A stretch of 54,069 bases of DNA. Source: Candidatus Nealsoniibacteriota bacterium. Lineage in GTDB: Bacteria; Patescibacteriota; Minisyncoccia; Minisyncoccales; PWPS01. Position 1 is the stretch's first letter. Each line of letters starts with the position of its first letter. The DNA is taken from positions 1 through 54,069 of the forward strand of contig PUNQ01000056.1 in the NCBI GenBank assembly GCA_003551845.1, read 5' to 3'. Of this stretch, positions 38,176 through 47,888 are shown one piece after another. The position numbers were made by a program, and so were the translations under genes. A model generated the notes under the pieces. It was not told the origin of the DNA and did no database searches. It saw only the letters and a program-made list of their open reading frames with translations.

Positions 38176-39359
38176 CTTGAAATTTTGTTTATCTTTTCAG
38201 CTATCTTTTTCACCTCTTTATTTTTAAGTCCGCAATAAAGAGGAAGCTGAATGATGCTGTCATAAACACTCTCCGCTTTTTTAAAATTTTTATCTTCAAC
38301 ACAAAGATCCATTATCTCATCTTCAATTGCTATGTCGACACCTTCGGAAAACATCTTTTTACTTATGATCTTACTGTCTTTGTCCGTTTTTAAAATTAAA
38401 AAATAGTTTGAATACTCCGAATTCATTCCCGATGGCCTTTCATCAAGAAGTTTTTTGCTAAGATTGACTTCATAGGTTTCAAGCTTATTTTTAATTTTTT
38501 GCTGTCTCTCTTCGAAAGATTTAAGTTCTGTGTTTCCGATAAAAGAAAGGAATGGGGATAATTTTTCTTTTTTCCAGTTTTTTTTATGAGAATTATGGAT
38601 TTTTTTTATTGTTTTCTTAATTTTTTTATTTTTCAGGAAAAACTTCAACAATCTGATAATGGGGGTTTTTAAAACTAATAACAAAAAATAATAATAAAAA
38701 ACCTTCTTTAAAGTCTCTCTTTTCTTCATTTCTTCATATCCGGAATAATCTTTTTCTATCTTTTTAAGATATTCTTTCTTCCCGACCAGCAAAGCGCCTC
38801 CTTCAAGTGTTTTTAGCGTCTTTATGTAGTTAAAGCTGAAAAGTGCAAAGTCGCCGAAAATTCCCAGGCTTTTGTTCTCGTACTCGGATCCGAAAGAGTG
38901 GGCGCAATCCTCTATTATTAAAATGTCTTCTTTCTTGTCTTTCACCTTTGCAATGAAATCATCGACATCCCCACATATTCCGAACATGTGCGATAAAATA
39001 ATAAAACGAGTATCTTCCGATATTTTTTCCAAAACATCTTCAAGGTCATTGGATAAATTGTTCTCATCTATATCGCAAAAGACGGGAACGAGCCCCTTTG
39101 ATTTGAAAATCGGAATTAGTACTTTTAAATAATAGTTGGGAACTATGATTTCCGAACCGGATTCATACGGAACATTATCAAAAATAAGATGAAAAGATTG
39201 TCTGCCGCCTCCCAGCAAAAAAATATTTTCACTCGAAAGATATTCCTGAAGACCGGCCCTGAATTTTTCCGGATAGACTTTCTTTTTTTTATCCTTAATC
39301 CAATCAACAATAATCGGGGCCAGGTTATTATACAAACTTATGTCTCTTCTCGGAATCAT
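38172..39359 (-). CDS. DegT/DnrJ/EryC1/StrS-type PLP-dependent aminotransferase
   Basis: LIIEDCAHSFGSEYENKSLGIFGDFALFSFNYIKTLKTLEGGALLV. Confidence 0.85.
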   Translation of the reverse strand: MIPRRDISLYNNLAPIIVDWIKDKKKKVYPEKFRAGLQEYLSSENIFLLGGGRQSFHLIFDNVPYESGSEIIVPNYYLKVLIPIFKSKGLVPVFCDIDENNLSNDLEDVLEKISEDTRFIILSHMFGICGDVDDFIAKVKDKKEDILIIEDCAHSFGSEYENKSLGIFGDFALFSFNYIKTLKTLEGGALLVGKKEYLKKIEKDYSGYEEMKKRETLKKVFYYYFLLLVLKTPIIRLLKFFLKNKKIKKTIKKIHNSHKKNWKKEKLSPFLSFIGNTELKSFEERQQKIKNKLETYEVNLSKKLLDERPSGMNSEYSNYFLILKTDKDSKIISKKMFSEGVDIAIEDEIMDLCVEDKNFKKAESVYDSIIQLPLYCGLKNKEVKKIAEKINKISR

Positions 39360-41047
39360 GGTCTTTTTACTAAAAAGTTATTTATCGCCAAATAATCGAG
39401 ATCGGAATCCAAGAAGCTTGCGATCGCTTGATCCGGTGTCATTACTATCGGCTCTCCGTGAGCATTAAAGCTCGTGTTTATTATTGCCGGAATTCCTGTT
39501 AACTCATAATAATTATCTAAAACTTCATAAAAACTCCGATTATCCTCTTCGGAAACAATTTGAGGCCGGGCGGTTTTGTCAACATGAACCGCTGCAGGAC
39601 ACTTATCGATCATATATTCGGTAACATTGAAAGATATGTTCATGAATTTCGAAGTAAATTCAGCGCCTGATAAATTTTTAACGCACTTGTCGGCAAATTT
39701 ATCAATTATGGCCGGAGCAAATGGCATAAATTCAGTTCTATTCAATTTTTTATTTAAAATATCATTTATTTTCGGGTTCGTCGCTTGAACCAAAATACTT
39801 CTATTTCCGAGAGCTCTGGGACCGTATTCCATCTTTCCGTTAAAACGGGCGACAATATTTCCTTCGGCAATAATTTCGGCAATTTCCATCTCTATGTTTT
39901 GGCATCGCTCATACTTCATGTCGGATTTTTGTAGAGCTTTTTCAACACTTTTATCATCATACCGAGGACCCTTGAATACATTTTTTAAAACATTTCCTTT
40001 CTCAGCCAAGCTCAATATTGCTCCGTGTGACAATCCGCTGTCACTCATAGCGGGATAAATATAAATTCTCCGAACCTCTTCGAGTTCATGAATCCTTTGA
40101 TTCAGCTTAACATTTGCGAAGACGCCACCGGCCAAACACACATTTTCATGTTTCGTTTCTTTCAAGTAGTGGGATATTATTCTGCATATGTATTTTTCCG
40201 TATTTTTTTGTAGCCATGCAGCTATATCTTCCACGGAGTGTAAAGACAACTTCTTTTTTAGCTTTTTCAGTCCTTTCGCGCCATGTGCTCCGGTATATTT
40301 CAATTTCATATCGGAAGTGAGTTTGAAAGGAAATTTTTCATCTACCATCTTCGAATCTCCAAAAGCGGCAAGTCCGGTAATTTTTCCTTCATGCCTATGC
40401 TTTTTATATCCGCAAAGCTCGGTGATCATCGAGTAAAACAATCCGAAAGAATCCAAACTGTCTGCAGAAAACAAGGTCTCGAATTTACCTTCCCGAACTG
40501 AAAATAATTTTCCGGAATATCCGTCCCCGAACCCGTCAAAAGTGGCCACTAAAGCCTCTGAGAATCCGGAACAATGAAAAGCCGTTCCGGCGTGAGCGGG
40601 ATGATGCTCTATAAAAGAAATCGGCTTATTCCCAAGCGGTTCGGGCAACCTCCTTCTGATTAATTTTTCCGACACTTTCTCAATTACCGATGCGACTTTT
40701 GAATTCGGCTTTATACGTGAATTTAATTTCAAACGATACTCGATAAAATCTATTAAAAAACGAGAAAAAGAGTCTTCCTTTTTTTCATATTTATCCATTT
40801 TTTCCAATTTGGAAGAAAAACGAGTGGCTAAAGTCGGAGTGAGTATTCCTGCAACAACTATACGATCAATATTTTTCGCTTCTTGCGGGAAATTATTTAC
40901 AAAATAGTCAATTGCTTTTTTCGGATGACCTCCCTGTGTTTTTTTTCTCGTTAATCTTTCCTCATTCAAGGCAAAAATTAATCGCCCGTTCTCCGAATAA
41001 GCAATTCCGGAATCGGTTATGGTATCTGTTATTCCGAGAATTTTCAT
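39356..41047 (-). CDS. carbamoyltransferase, NodU/CmcH family
   Basis: MKILGITDTITDSGIAYSENGRLIFALNEERLTRKK, EHHPAHAGTAF, FDGFGDG, LAGGVFANVKLNQRI, FNGKMEYGPRALGNRSIL, NTSFNAHGEPIV. Confidence 0.94.
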   Translation of the reverse strand: MKILGITDTITDSGIAYSENGRLIFALNEERLTRKKTQGGHPKKAIDYFVNNFPQEAKNIDRIVVAGILTPTLATRFSSKLEKMDKYEKKEDSFSRFLIDFIEYRLKLNSRIKPNSKVASVIEKVSEKLIRRRLPEPLGNKPISFIEHHPAHAGTAFHCSGFSEALVATFDGFGDGYSGKLFSVREGKFETLFSADSLDSFGLFYSMITELCGYKKHRHEGKITGLAAFGDSKMVDEKFPFKLTSDMKLKYTGAHGAKGLKKLKKKLSLHSVEDIAAWLQKNTEKYICRIISHYLKETKHENVCLAGGVFANVKLNQRIHELEEVRRIYIYPAMSDSGLSHGAILSLAEKGNVLKNVFKGPRYDDKSVEKALQKSDMKYERCQNIEMEIAEIIAEGNIVARFNGKMEYGPRALGNRSILVQATNPKINDILNKKLNRTEFMPFAPAIIDKFADKCVKNLSGAEFTSKFMNISFNVTEYMIDKCPAAVHVDKTARPQIVSEEDNRSFYEVLDNYYELTGIPAIINTSFNAHGEPIVMTPDQAIASFLDSDLDYLAINNFLVKRP

Positions 41048-41094
41048 GTTTTATCGAAATTAGTAACGCTGAATAATTCTATTTTTTCAGATGA

Positions 41095-42807
41095 TTATGA
41101 GTTGATATTTTGCAGTTTTTCTATCACTCTTTCATTGTTCTTATGGACCCAAACAAGATAAGCCACTCCTCTTTCTTGATCCTCTATCCGAATACTCCCG
41201 TATCCGTTTTCCGAAAGATATTCTTCGACAAAATCAATATTGAATACTCTCTCTTGAAAAAAAGATTGACCTTTTTCGTAATCGGAAACGAGTGCTTTTT
41301 CCGAATCAGTGACAATCAAATCAAAATAGACATTATTTTTATTCGCCGAACTTTCAATTACATCCTCAAATTTTATCGCCCTCAACTCTCTCCTTTCCCA
41401 TTCGGGATTACGAGCACTGAAATAAGCTTTATCTTCCGTTCTCAACGCTTCAAAAACATTTTTCTGCGGAACTCCTTCGGATAAAAAATAGAGGGAAATA
41501 CCGGCAACCCCGCAGACATCGCATGCCCAAGGATCAACAAAATTATAAATACTATCAAACCCCCCTACACTTAGCGACGATCCCAGGCGATAAAATGTAG
41601 AATATCTCCCGCTGGAGAAGTTCTCTTCAAGATATTTCACTTCAAATATATTAAATAAATTAAAAATTATAATAAATGTTATTAAAAGAGAAGGAGTAAC
41701 CCGGGTAACGATTTTGTTTTTAGAAATGCTCTCAAAAAATTCGAATGTTCCATGAACCAAAATGACTACAAAAAGCGGTATTAAAATCATCAGATGAAAT
41801 GTTAGCATCATTTGCATCTCAAAAGTACTGGCGGCAGTATATAGCAAAATCAATAAAATAAAAGTTCCACTTTTTTTATCTTTCTTCAAAAAAAGGAAAA
41901 AAGCGGAAAAAAGGAAAAGATAAAAACTGAAAAAGCCGACCATGGCGGAGAATCCTCCGGGATTTCCGTGTAATTGAGGAAAGGTGGTGAAAATATTTTC
42001 CATATCCCCGAATCTGTGAATTAATTTAGTTAAATAATCGGAGTGAGCCCCTTCCTTGAAGAGATTCAAAATATTTTCAGTAATTCCATAGTATTGAGAA
42101 TAAAATACCATGTAAAATTCCCATATGATAAGAGGTAGCGCCCCCATAACTGTTGCACCCAAAAGAACTAAGGACTTTTTAATTGACAAAAATCTCTTCT
42201 TGAATCGGCGAGGATTGATTAATACGTAAGAAAGAATTAAAAAAAGGCCGAAAGGGGCGAATATTATTTTTCTATATGTTCCGATTCCGATAAGAAGCCC
42301 CAAAATAAAGATATATTTATCGTTATCTTCTTTTTTTAAAATTAAAGAATAAAAAAATAGACAACCGGTGGTGATAAAAGCTAAAAATGAATATTCCGAA
42401 TAATATCTGTGAAGAATAAAGTAGGGAAAAGATATCAGCAACAAAGTGGATAAAAGAGCCTTCTTTCGGTCATTAAAATAATTTTTTGAAAAAAAGAAAA
42501 AAAGAACTATCGAGCCCGATAAAAAAAATGCCTGCATCAACCTGAGCGTGGAAATATCAAATTCAAAAAACATATAAAAAGGCAGGGCCGGAAACTCCAT
42601 CGAATTATGATGATCATTCATCAAATATCTGATATTGAAACTTTCAATAAATTTAATTACGGAATTACTGTCATAAAAATCCTCCATTCCGTGAATTTCC
42701 GACGCCCGATAGAAATTTATTGAGAAAGCGGATATAAAAAGAAAAAGAGGCAAAAGGGTGCTTCTTAAACGGCTTTTAAATTGTTGAAAAATATTTTTAG
42801 AATTCAA
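41095..42807 (-). CDS. GT39-like (ArnT/PMT type) membrane glycosyltransferase
   Basis: Multi-TM protein of 570 aa; first loop GMEDFYDSNSVIKF, RYLMNDHHNSMEFPALPFYM, family architecture only. Confidence 0.6.
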   Translation of the reverse strand: MNSKNIFQQFKSRLRSTLLPLFLFISAFSINFYRASEIHGMEDFYDSNSVIKFIESFNIRYLMNDHHNSMEFPALPFYMFFEFDISTLRLMQAFFLSGSIVLFFFFSKNYFNDRKKALLSTLLLISFPYFILHRYYSEYSFLAFITTGCLFFYSLILKKEDNDKYIFILGLLIGIGTYRKIIFAPFGLFLILSYVLINPRRFKKRFLSIKKSLVLLGATVMGALPLIIWEFYMVFYSQYYGITENILNLFKEGAHSDYLTKLIHRFGDMENIFTTFPQLHGNPGGFSAMVGFFSFYLFLFSAFFLFLKKDKKSGTFILLILLYTAASTFEMQMMLTFHLMILIPLFVVILVHGTFEFFESISKNKIVTRVTPSLLITFIIIFNLFNIFEVKYLEENFSSGRYSTFYRLGSSLSVGGFDSIYNFVDPWACDVCGVAGISLYFLSEGVPQKNVFEALRTEDKAYFSARNPEWERRELRAIKFEDVIESSANKNNVYFDLIVTDSEKALVSDYEKGQSFFQERVFNIDFVEEYLSENGYGSIRIEDQERGVAYLVWVHKNNERVIEKLQNINS

Positions 42808-42876
42808 CTTTCAGTTTCCGGTTTAAAATAATATATTTTCTTCTCCGATGAGCAACTACCGAGAAGGTTGCTAAAA

Positions 42877-44307
42877 TCATTTGAAAGGATTCATTAAGCT
42901 CAACAAGACCTTTAAACCGTTGAAATGCCTTTTAACTCCCTCCCAACTTCTTATTTTTGCCGCTCTTCGTAAAATGCGCTTCGGGCTTCTATAAAATCTA
43001 ATGTAAGATTTTTCATACATCTCTTTAACTTGATCCATGTCCCTGTAACCATCAGGAATAAAAACCAATTTATGTGTGGTATATTTATCATGATCATGAA
43101 TCAGCTCTCCATATTTCTCAGCCTCCCTGTGTAATTGAGTTCCGGGAAAAGGGGTTGTCGGAGCAAATTGTGCATAATCCGGATCCAGTTCTATCGCAAA
43201 ATCAACAGTTTTTTTAGTCATTTCGGGAGTTTCGCCCGGCATGAATAGCATGAAAGAGGCTCTAACCTCTATTCCCGCCTCTTTAGTCCATTTTACGGCT
43301 TTTTTATTTTGCTCTATTGTAGTTCCCTTGTTGACCTTGTCCAGAAGCTCCTGAACGCCGGATTCTATTCCGTAAAATATCTGCCAACAACCGGCCTCTT
43401 TCATCCTTTTTAAGATTTCAGGATCAACCGAATCAACCCTACAATAACAAGACCATCTGACATTTAAGTCTTCTTCAATCAATTTATCCGTTAATTCTTC
43501 CAACCACTCTCTGTCAGCCGATATCATTTCACTGCGGAATATTATCTCTTTGACTCCGTAATTTTCTATAACATGTTTCATTTCCGAAACGACCCTTCCC
43601 GGTGAGTGATAGCGCGCCTTCTTGCCCGAAACCTGGGTAAACGAACAAAAAGTACAATTATAGGGACAACCACGAGCAATAATCATGTGTGAGACGGGAA
43701 GCTCTTTGAAGTGATGTGGTGCCGGTTTATATTTTTCCATCGGCAATAAATGTCTTGCAGGAAAAGGAATTTTATCCAGCTCTTGAATGAGTTCCCGAGG
43801 TTTGTTTTTTATTATCTTTCCGGATTTATCCCTATATATCACTCCTTTGATTCCGGAAAGATCATCTCCGTTTAAAATTGCCCTCACCAACTCGGAAATA
43901 GTTTTTTCCCCCTCCCCGTAGACCACTATATCTATATTTTCATTTTCACGAAGCAGTTCTTCTTTTTTTATTGTCGGATAATGACCTCCCACCATTATCG
44001 TCTTTTCCGGAAATACTTCTTTTATCTTTTCAGCCGCCAAAACGACTCTTCTGAATGTGGGTGTCAAAACGGTAAATCCGATTATTTCCGGATTTATTTT
44101 TTCTATCTCCCGAATCATTTCATCAAGGTTCAAATCCAAAACCGGAGAATCTATTATATCAACAGAAATTTTCTCTTGTTCCAGAATGGCTGCCAAATAA
44201 GAAATTCCCAAAGGGGGCATATGATAGCCGACATCGGCAAACTGATATCGTTCTTCCGGAGTTATCGGGGGTATGGCGAACAACACCTTTTTTCTTTTCT
44301 TCTTCAT
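42877..44307 (-). CDS. B12-binding-domain radical SAM protein
   Basis: PPLGISYLAAILEQEKISVDIIDS, IMVGGHYPTI, YGEGEKTISEL, ARGCPYNCTFCSF. Confidence 0.94.
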   Translation of the reverse strand: MKKKRKKVLFAIPPITPEERYQFADVGYHMPPLGISYLAAILEQEKISVDIIDSPVLDLNLDEMIREIEKINPEIIGFTVLTPTFRRVVLAAEKIKEVFPEKTIMVGGHYPTIKKEELLRENENIDIVVYGEGEKTISELVRAILNGDDLSGIKGVIYRDKSGKIIKNKPRELIQELDKIPFPARHLLPMEKYKPAPHHFKELPVSHMIIARGCPYNCTFCSFTQVSGKKARYHSPGRVVSEMKHVIENYGVKEIIFRSEMISADREWLEELTDKLIEEDLNVRWSCYCRVDSVDPEILKRMKEAGCWQIFYGIESGVQELLDKVNKGTTIEQNKKAVKWTKEAGIEVRASFMLFMPGETPEMTKKTVDFAIELDPDYAQFAPTTPFPGTQLHREAEKYGELIHDHDKYTTHKLVFIPDGYRDMDQVKEMYEKSYIRFYRSPKRILRRAAKIRSWEGVKRHFNGLKVLLSLMNPFK

Positions 44308-44381
44308 GAAAATAAAATTAACACTTTATTTTTGTCATTATACATTAAAAAATAATTATTCACCAAATATCATTCAAAAAA

Positions 44382-45320
44382 TTAAGAAAATAAAATATTT
44401 CCGATATTATCCGTTTTCATCATTTCTTCCACATCTTCCTCTCCGAAAAGATCCAGTCCGAACTTCGAGAAACCCGAGCATTTATTCCGAAGACTGCAAT
44501 TGGGACAAAAAGAGTTTTTAATTTTATCTTCCGGATCGAGGCTGCTCGTCTCAGCCCCTTCATTATAGATAAGAGAATCGTCATTACTGGTGTAGCCGAT
44601 AAATTTCTTTTCATAGCCTCCTATATGAAACCATTTTTCAGGAAGACGAACCGGTAAAACGCATCTGGTAAAATTAAGAAGATAAAACTGATCGAAGTTA
44701 CTGAATAATTTCATATTGTCATATAAAAATTTTTTCTTTTCGGTATAAGGAATGGCAAATCTTTCGAAATCCGAACCGGACGATCTTCCTTGCGGAACAA
44801 GCTCCAGTAATGAATACGCCTCTATCTTCATCTTTTGCAGCTCTTCGCATAATTCGGTCAAATTTTCAATGTTCTGCCGAATAAGAACCGAGGCGACGGC
44901 AATCTTTACACCGTATTTTTGAAGATTTTTGATGCCCTCCATACTCTCTCTGAAGGCTCCTTTTTTTTGAACGATCTCATCATGATCTCTCTCAATTCCA
45001 TGAAGAGCTACATCGACACTTTTGAGACCCAAGTTAACCAATTTTTCAGTAAATTCTTCATCGGAAAAATTTCTCCCGTTGGTGCTCATCCTAATAACTT
45101 TATATCCCTCACTCCGCCCTTTTTGAAAAAAATCAATAATTCCGGGATGTTCCGTGGGCTCTCCTCCCGTAAATTCCAATACTTTTAATTGGTCGCTGTC
45201 CTTATGAAGTTGTTCAAAAATTTCTTTTTTATCAGCGATAAAATCGAGGCCCGAATATTTTTTTACACTACACATGACACAATCATTATTGCACATGTTT
45301 CCTAAAAATATGATCTTCAT
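44382..45320 (-). CDS. radical SAM protein with C-terminal auxiliary Cys motif
   Basis: GNMCNNDCVMCSVKKYSG, EFTGGEPTEHPGI, MSTNGR; C-terminal SFCPNCSLRNKCSGF. Confidence 0.9.
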   Translation of the reverse strand: MKIIFLGNMCNNDCVMCSVKKYSGLDFIADKKEIFEQLHKDSDQLKVLEFTGGEPTEHPGIIDFFQKGRSEGYKVIRMSTNGRNFSDEEFTEKLVNLGLKSVDVALHGIERDHDEIVQKKGAFRESMEGIKNLQKYGVKIAVASVLIRQNIENLTELCEELQKMKIEAYSLLELVPQGRSSGSDFERFAIPYTEKKKFLYDNMKLFSNFDQFYLLNFTRCVLPVRLPEKWFHIGGYEKKFIGYTSNDDSLIYNEGAETSSLDPEDKIKNSFCPNCSLRNKCSGFSKFGLDLFGEEDVEEMMKTDNIGNILFS

Positions 45321-45446
45321 CAGTCAAAAAAATTTATTAACTTCATAAATAATAAACGACCCTTTTCATCGGTCGAGGTATTTTTTGCGAATGATTCATT
45401 AAAAAAGCACCCCTCCCGAAAAAGAGCGCTTTTATTTTAAAATTTT

Positions 45447-45710
45447 TTATACTTTAAAAACCTGATAACCTTCTCTGACCTTTTCCTTCACTTTCACTCC
45501 CACTTCCATTCCTTTTTTTGCACTCTCAACTTCTTCATAATCAATCTCCATGGAGGATACTTCTTGAGTAAAATCGGTATCTTCTCCACCGGCTATCCGT
45601 ATCTTTTCACCGATCTTCAGGCTATCGGAAAGTTTTATTATCGCAACCTCTATTTCTCCGAAATAGTGAATTATTTCCCCTATTTTTTTGCCCTCTGCCA
45701 TGTTAGTCAT
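45447..45710 (-). CDS. translation elongation factor-like small protein (EF-Tu domain 2-like)
   Basis: GEIIHYFGEIEVAIIKLSDSLKIGEKIRIAG, QEVSSMEIDYEEVESAKKGMEVGVKV. Confidence 0.75.
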   Translation of the reverse strand: MTNMAEGKKIGEIIHYFGEIEVAIIKLSDSLKIGEKIRIAGGEDTDFTQEVSSMEIDYEEVESAKKGMEVGVKVKEKVREGYQVFKV

Positions 45711-45722
45711 GTTTTTTATAAT

Positions 45723-46217
45723 TTATAGTATTCTAACATTTACTTTCTGAGCATCTTCTCCTTCCTCGGTGGTGTGAATCAAAACGTATATATTGCCCCT
45801 GTATTCTTGTTCCAGTATTTCCGCGGAAAAATTAAGGTCGTGACTGTCCGCATCCGAATCGGTTCCTTCCAGCCGATAATCCCTTTCTTCCAAAAAACTT
45901 ATAATTTCAGGTATATCATCATCTTCAATCACCCTGTTTACGACATAAGAAAGAGCAAGAACATCGCCCGTTTCCACAAGTTTCGGTTCTTCTCCGAAAA
46001 TTTCTTCCAACACCGATGCGAAGTCCTCGTGCATAACGATATTACGTTCGGTTATCGGCTGCACTTCTTCTACCGCGTAATAAGGATTGTCTTCATCAAC
46101 GATTTCTTCTTCATTTTCAACTTCTGGATCTCCGATGTTTTCCGCTTGAAAGTAAAAATATAATCCTCCCACTACGAGAACGAGGAGGACTATTATGATT
46201 AATGCCGTTTTTTTCAT
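45723..46217 (-). CDS. membrane-anchored hypothetical protein
   Basis: N-terminal TM, acidic secreted region. Confidence 0.55.
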   Translation of the reverse strand: MKKTALIIIVLLVLVVGGLYFYFQAENIGDPEVENEEEIVDEDNPYYAVEEVQPITERNIVMHEDFASVLEEIFGEEPKLVETGDVLALSYVVNRVIEDDDIPEIISFLEERDYRLEGTDSDADSHDLNFSAEILEQEYRGNIYVLIHTTEEGEDAQKVNVRIL

Positions 46218-46347
46218 GAAAAATAATTAATTTATTTTTAAATTCAACCTTTCAATTTCATTTTATCATATCCGGACAATCAAAACAACGGCGATGGTAT
46301 AATCGCTTTCTTTTACAACAACTTAATGGGTTAAAAGCTTTTAACCT

Positions 46348-46746
46348 TTAAAGATTAAACTTTTTTGCAAATTTTCCAATAACGGGAAGTTCTTTCTTTT
46401 TTCCCTTTAACACATTGACAATTCCCATTATGAAGAAAACAAAAGCGGCTATGTAAGCTACAAGTATAACCAGCCATCCCAAAATCGGAATAATCAGCAA
46501 AGGTATGCTTGCAATCCAAATGGCCACCCAAAAAATAAACAGGACGAGTCCCTGTTTGGCATGAAATTGAGCGAATTCGTCATCCTTTGCCGCAAGCAGG
46601 GGAACTAAAAAAAGAATCCATAAATAGCTGAGGAGAGCTAACGCATTTATTCCTCCCGACTCCTCTTCCGGCTGATTATCTTCCTGTTGTTCTTCCGGTT
46701 GATTTTGATGTTGGCCCTCTTCTTGATTGAGATTTTCTTCAGACAT
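46348..46746 (-). CDS. DUF4870-like membrane protein
   Basis: LSYLWILFLVPLLAAKDDEFAQFHAKQGLVLFIFWV. Confidence 0.75.
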   Translation of the reverse strand: MSEENLNQEEGQHQNQPEEQQEDNQPEEESGGINALALLSYLWILFLVPLLAAKDDEFAQFHAKQGLVLFIFWVAIWIASIPLLIIPILGWLVILVAYIAAFVFFIMGIVNVLKGKKKELPVIGKFAKKFNL

Positions 46747-46910
46747 AGATATGTTTTTATTTTTTAATTAATAAATTTCATAACGACCTTTGTCTTAGGT
46801 AAGTATATCACAATTTACGACAAGAAAAAAGAATATCATTCTTGCAATATTTTATGGTTTTTAGATTGAATTAAACCTTGCTTTTTGAATGAAAATGCAA
46901 TTCAAGAAAA

Positions 46911-46932
46911 AATCCCGGTTCTACCCGGGATT
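46911..46932. terminator. intrinsic terminator downstream of dps
   Basis: AATCCCGG-N6-CCGGGATT followed by T-tract. Confidence 0.7.
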
Positions 46933-46953
46933 TTAAGATTTTAAATTTTTCAA

Positions 46954-47388
46954 TCAAGAGCGGATCGCTTCTATAAACCAGATCTTTTGGCTGTAGTCGG
47001 CGACGTGGTCTTCCATTTCGGCAACCACCTCGAAATCATTTTCCTCATCGGCTTTATTTCTGATCTCCGTAGCTAATTTTTTCATTTCCTTCAAGTCCTT
47101 TTCCACGATTTCAAGAGACTCCATGCATCCGAACGATCTACTCTTTTCTTCCTTTACGGTTGCGTTTTTTACATAATCCTCCATTTTGACGAGAGGCATT
47201 TCTCCCTTCATTTTCAGAATTTCAGCAATCTCATCGAACTTCTCGAAAAAATCCTCGTAAAGCTCTTCTGTAAATTTATGAATCTGCATAAACTCCTTAC
47301 CTTCCACATTCCAGTGAATGTTGTGGAGCTTGGTGTTTAGCACTGCGAGATTGGAGAGATATGTCTGCATGCTTTTATAGTTTTTCAT
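46954..47388 (-). CDS. dps: Dps/ferritin-like DNA-protection protein
   Basis: LNTKLHNIHWNVEGKEFMQIHKFTEELYEDFFEKFDEIAEILKMKGEMPL. Confidence 0.9.
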   Translation of the reverse strand: MKNYKSMQTYLSNLAVLNTKLHNIHWNVEGKEFMQIHKFTEELYEDFFEKFDEIAEILKMKGEMPLVKMEDYVKNATVKEEKSRSFGCMESLEIVEKDLKEMKKLATEIRNKADEENDFEVVAEMEDHVADYSQKIWFIEAIRS

Positions 47389-47416
47389 GGTTTTAAATAG
47401 GTAAAACTAATAATTA

Positions 47417-47439
47417 TTAATGATAATTACTATCATTAA
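47417..47439. promoter_or_regulatory. perfect inverted repeat in the dps leader (Fur/PerR-box-like)
   Basis: TTAATGATA-ATTAC-TATCATTAA. Confidence 0.7.
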
Positions 47440-47447
47440 CTATAAGT

Positions 47448-47475
47448 ATGTTATCAAATCTTAGATTTTTGTCAA
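47448..47475 (-). promoter_or_regulatory. dps promoter
   Basis: Minus strand TTGACA-N16-TAACAT, upstream of the palindrome. Confidence 0.6.
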
Positions 47476-47503
47476 GAAAAACATCCTTTTTTTATTTTTG
47501 GAA

Positions 47504-47722
47504 TCACTCTCCTTTCTCAGCCATCTTAGCTATCCAAACGGTAGCGGTTACGGCAATTATGGTAACGACCACTGCATATACCAGCATGGAAACCACACCT
47601 TCCGCGGTTCCGAAAACCTCCCTGAAAACAGCTTGAATAGCACCATTCCAGGCCAAAGCGGCAACCAGCCCGAAGGCGGAAATTATTAGTGAACTCATCT
47701 TGTCAATTACTTGATTTTTCAT
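47504..47722 (-). CDS. DUF5654-like small membrane protein
   Basis: SSLIISAFGLVAALAWNGAIQAVFREVFG. Confidence 0.75.
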   Translation of the reverse strand: MKNQVIDKMSSLIISAFGLVAALAWNGAIQAVFREVFGTAEGVVSMLVYAVVVTIIAVTATVWIAKMAEKGE

Positions 47723-47888
47723 AATTATTTTTATTTTAACTTATAATGGATAATGATTAATTACCCGATTCGGACCGATGCTTCCGGCAGGTTCAAGTAA
47801 CCGAATGACAAAAAACTGCAATAATCTTGAAGAATGTTTATTATCCGGAATTTTCATAATTTCACTTCAAGGATAAGAATATCCTCAC

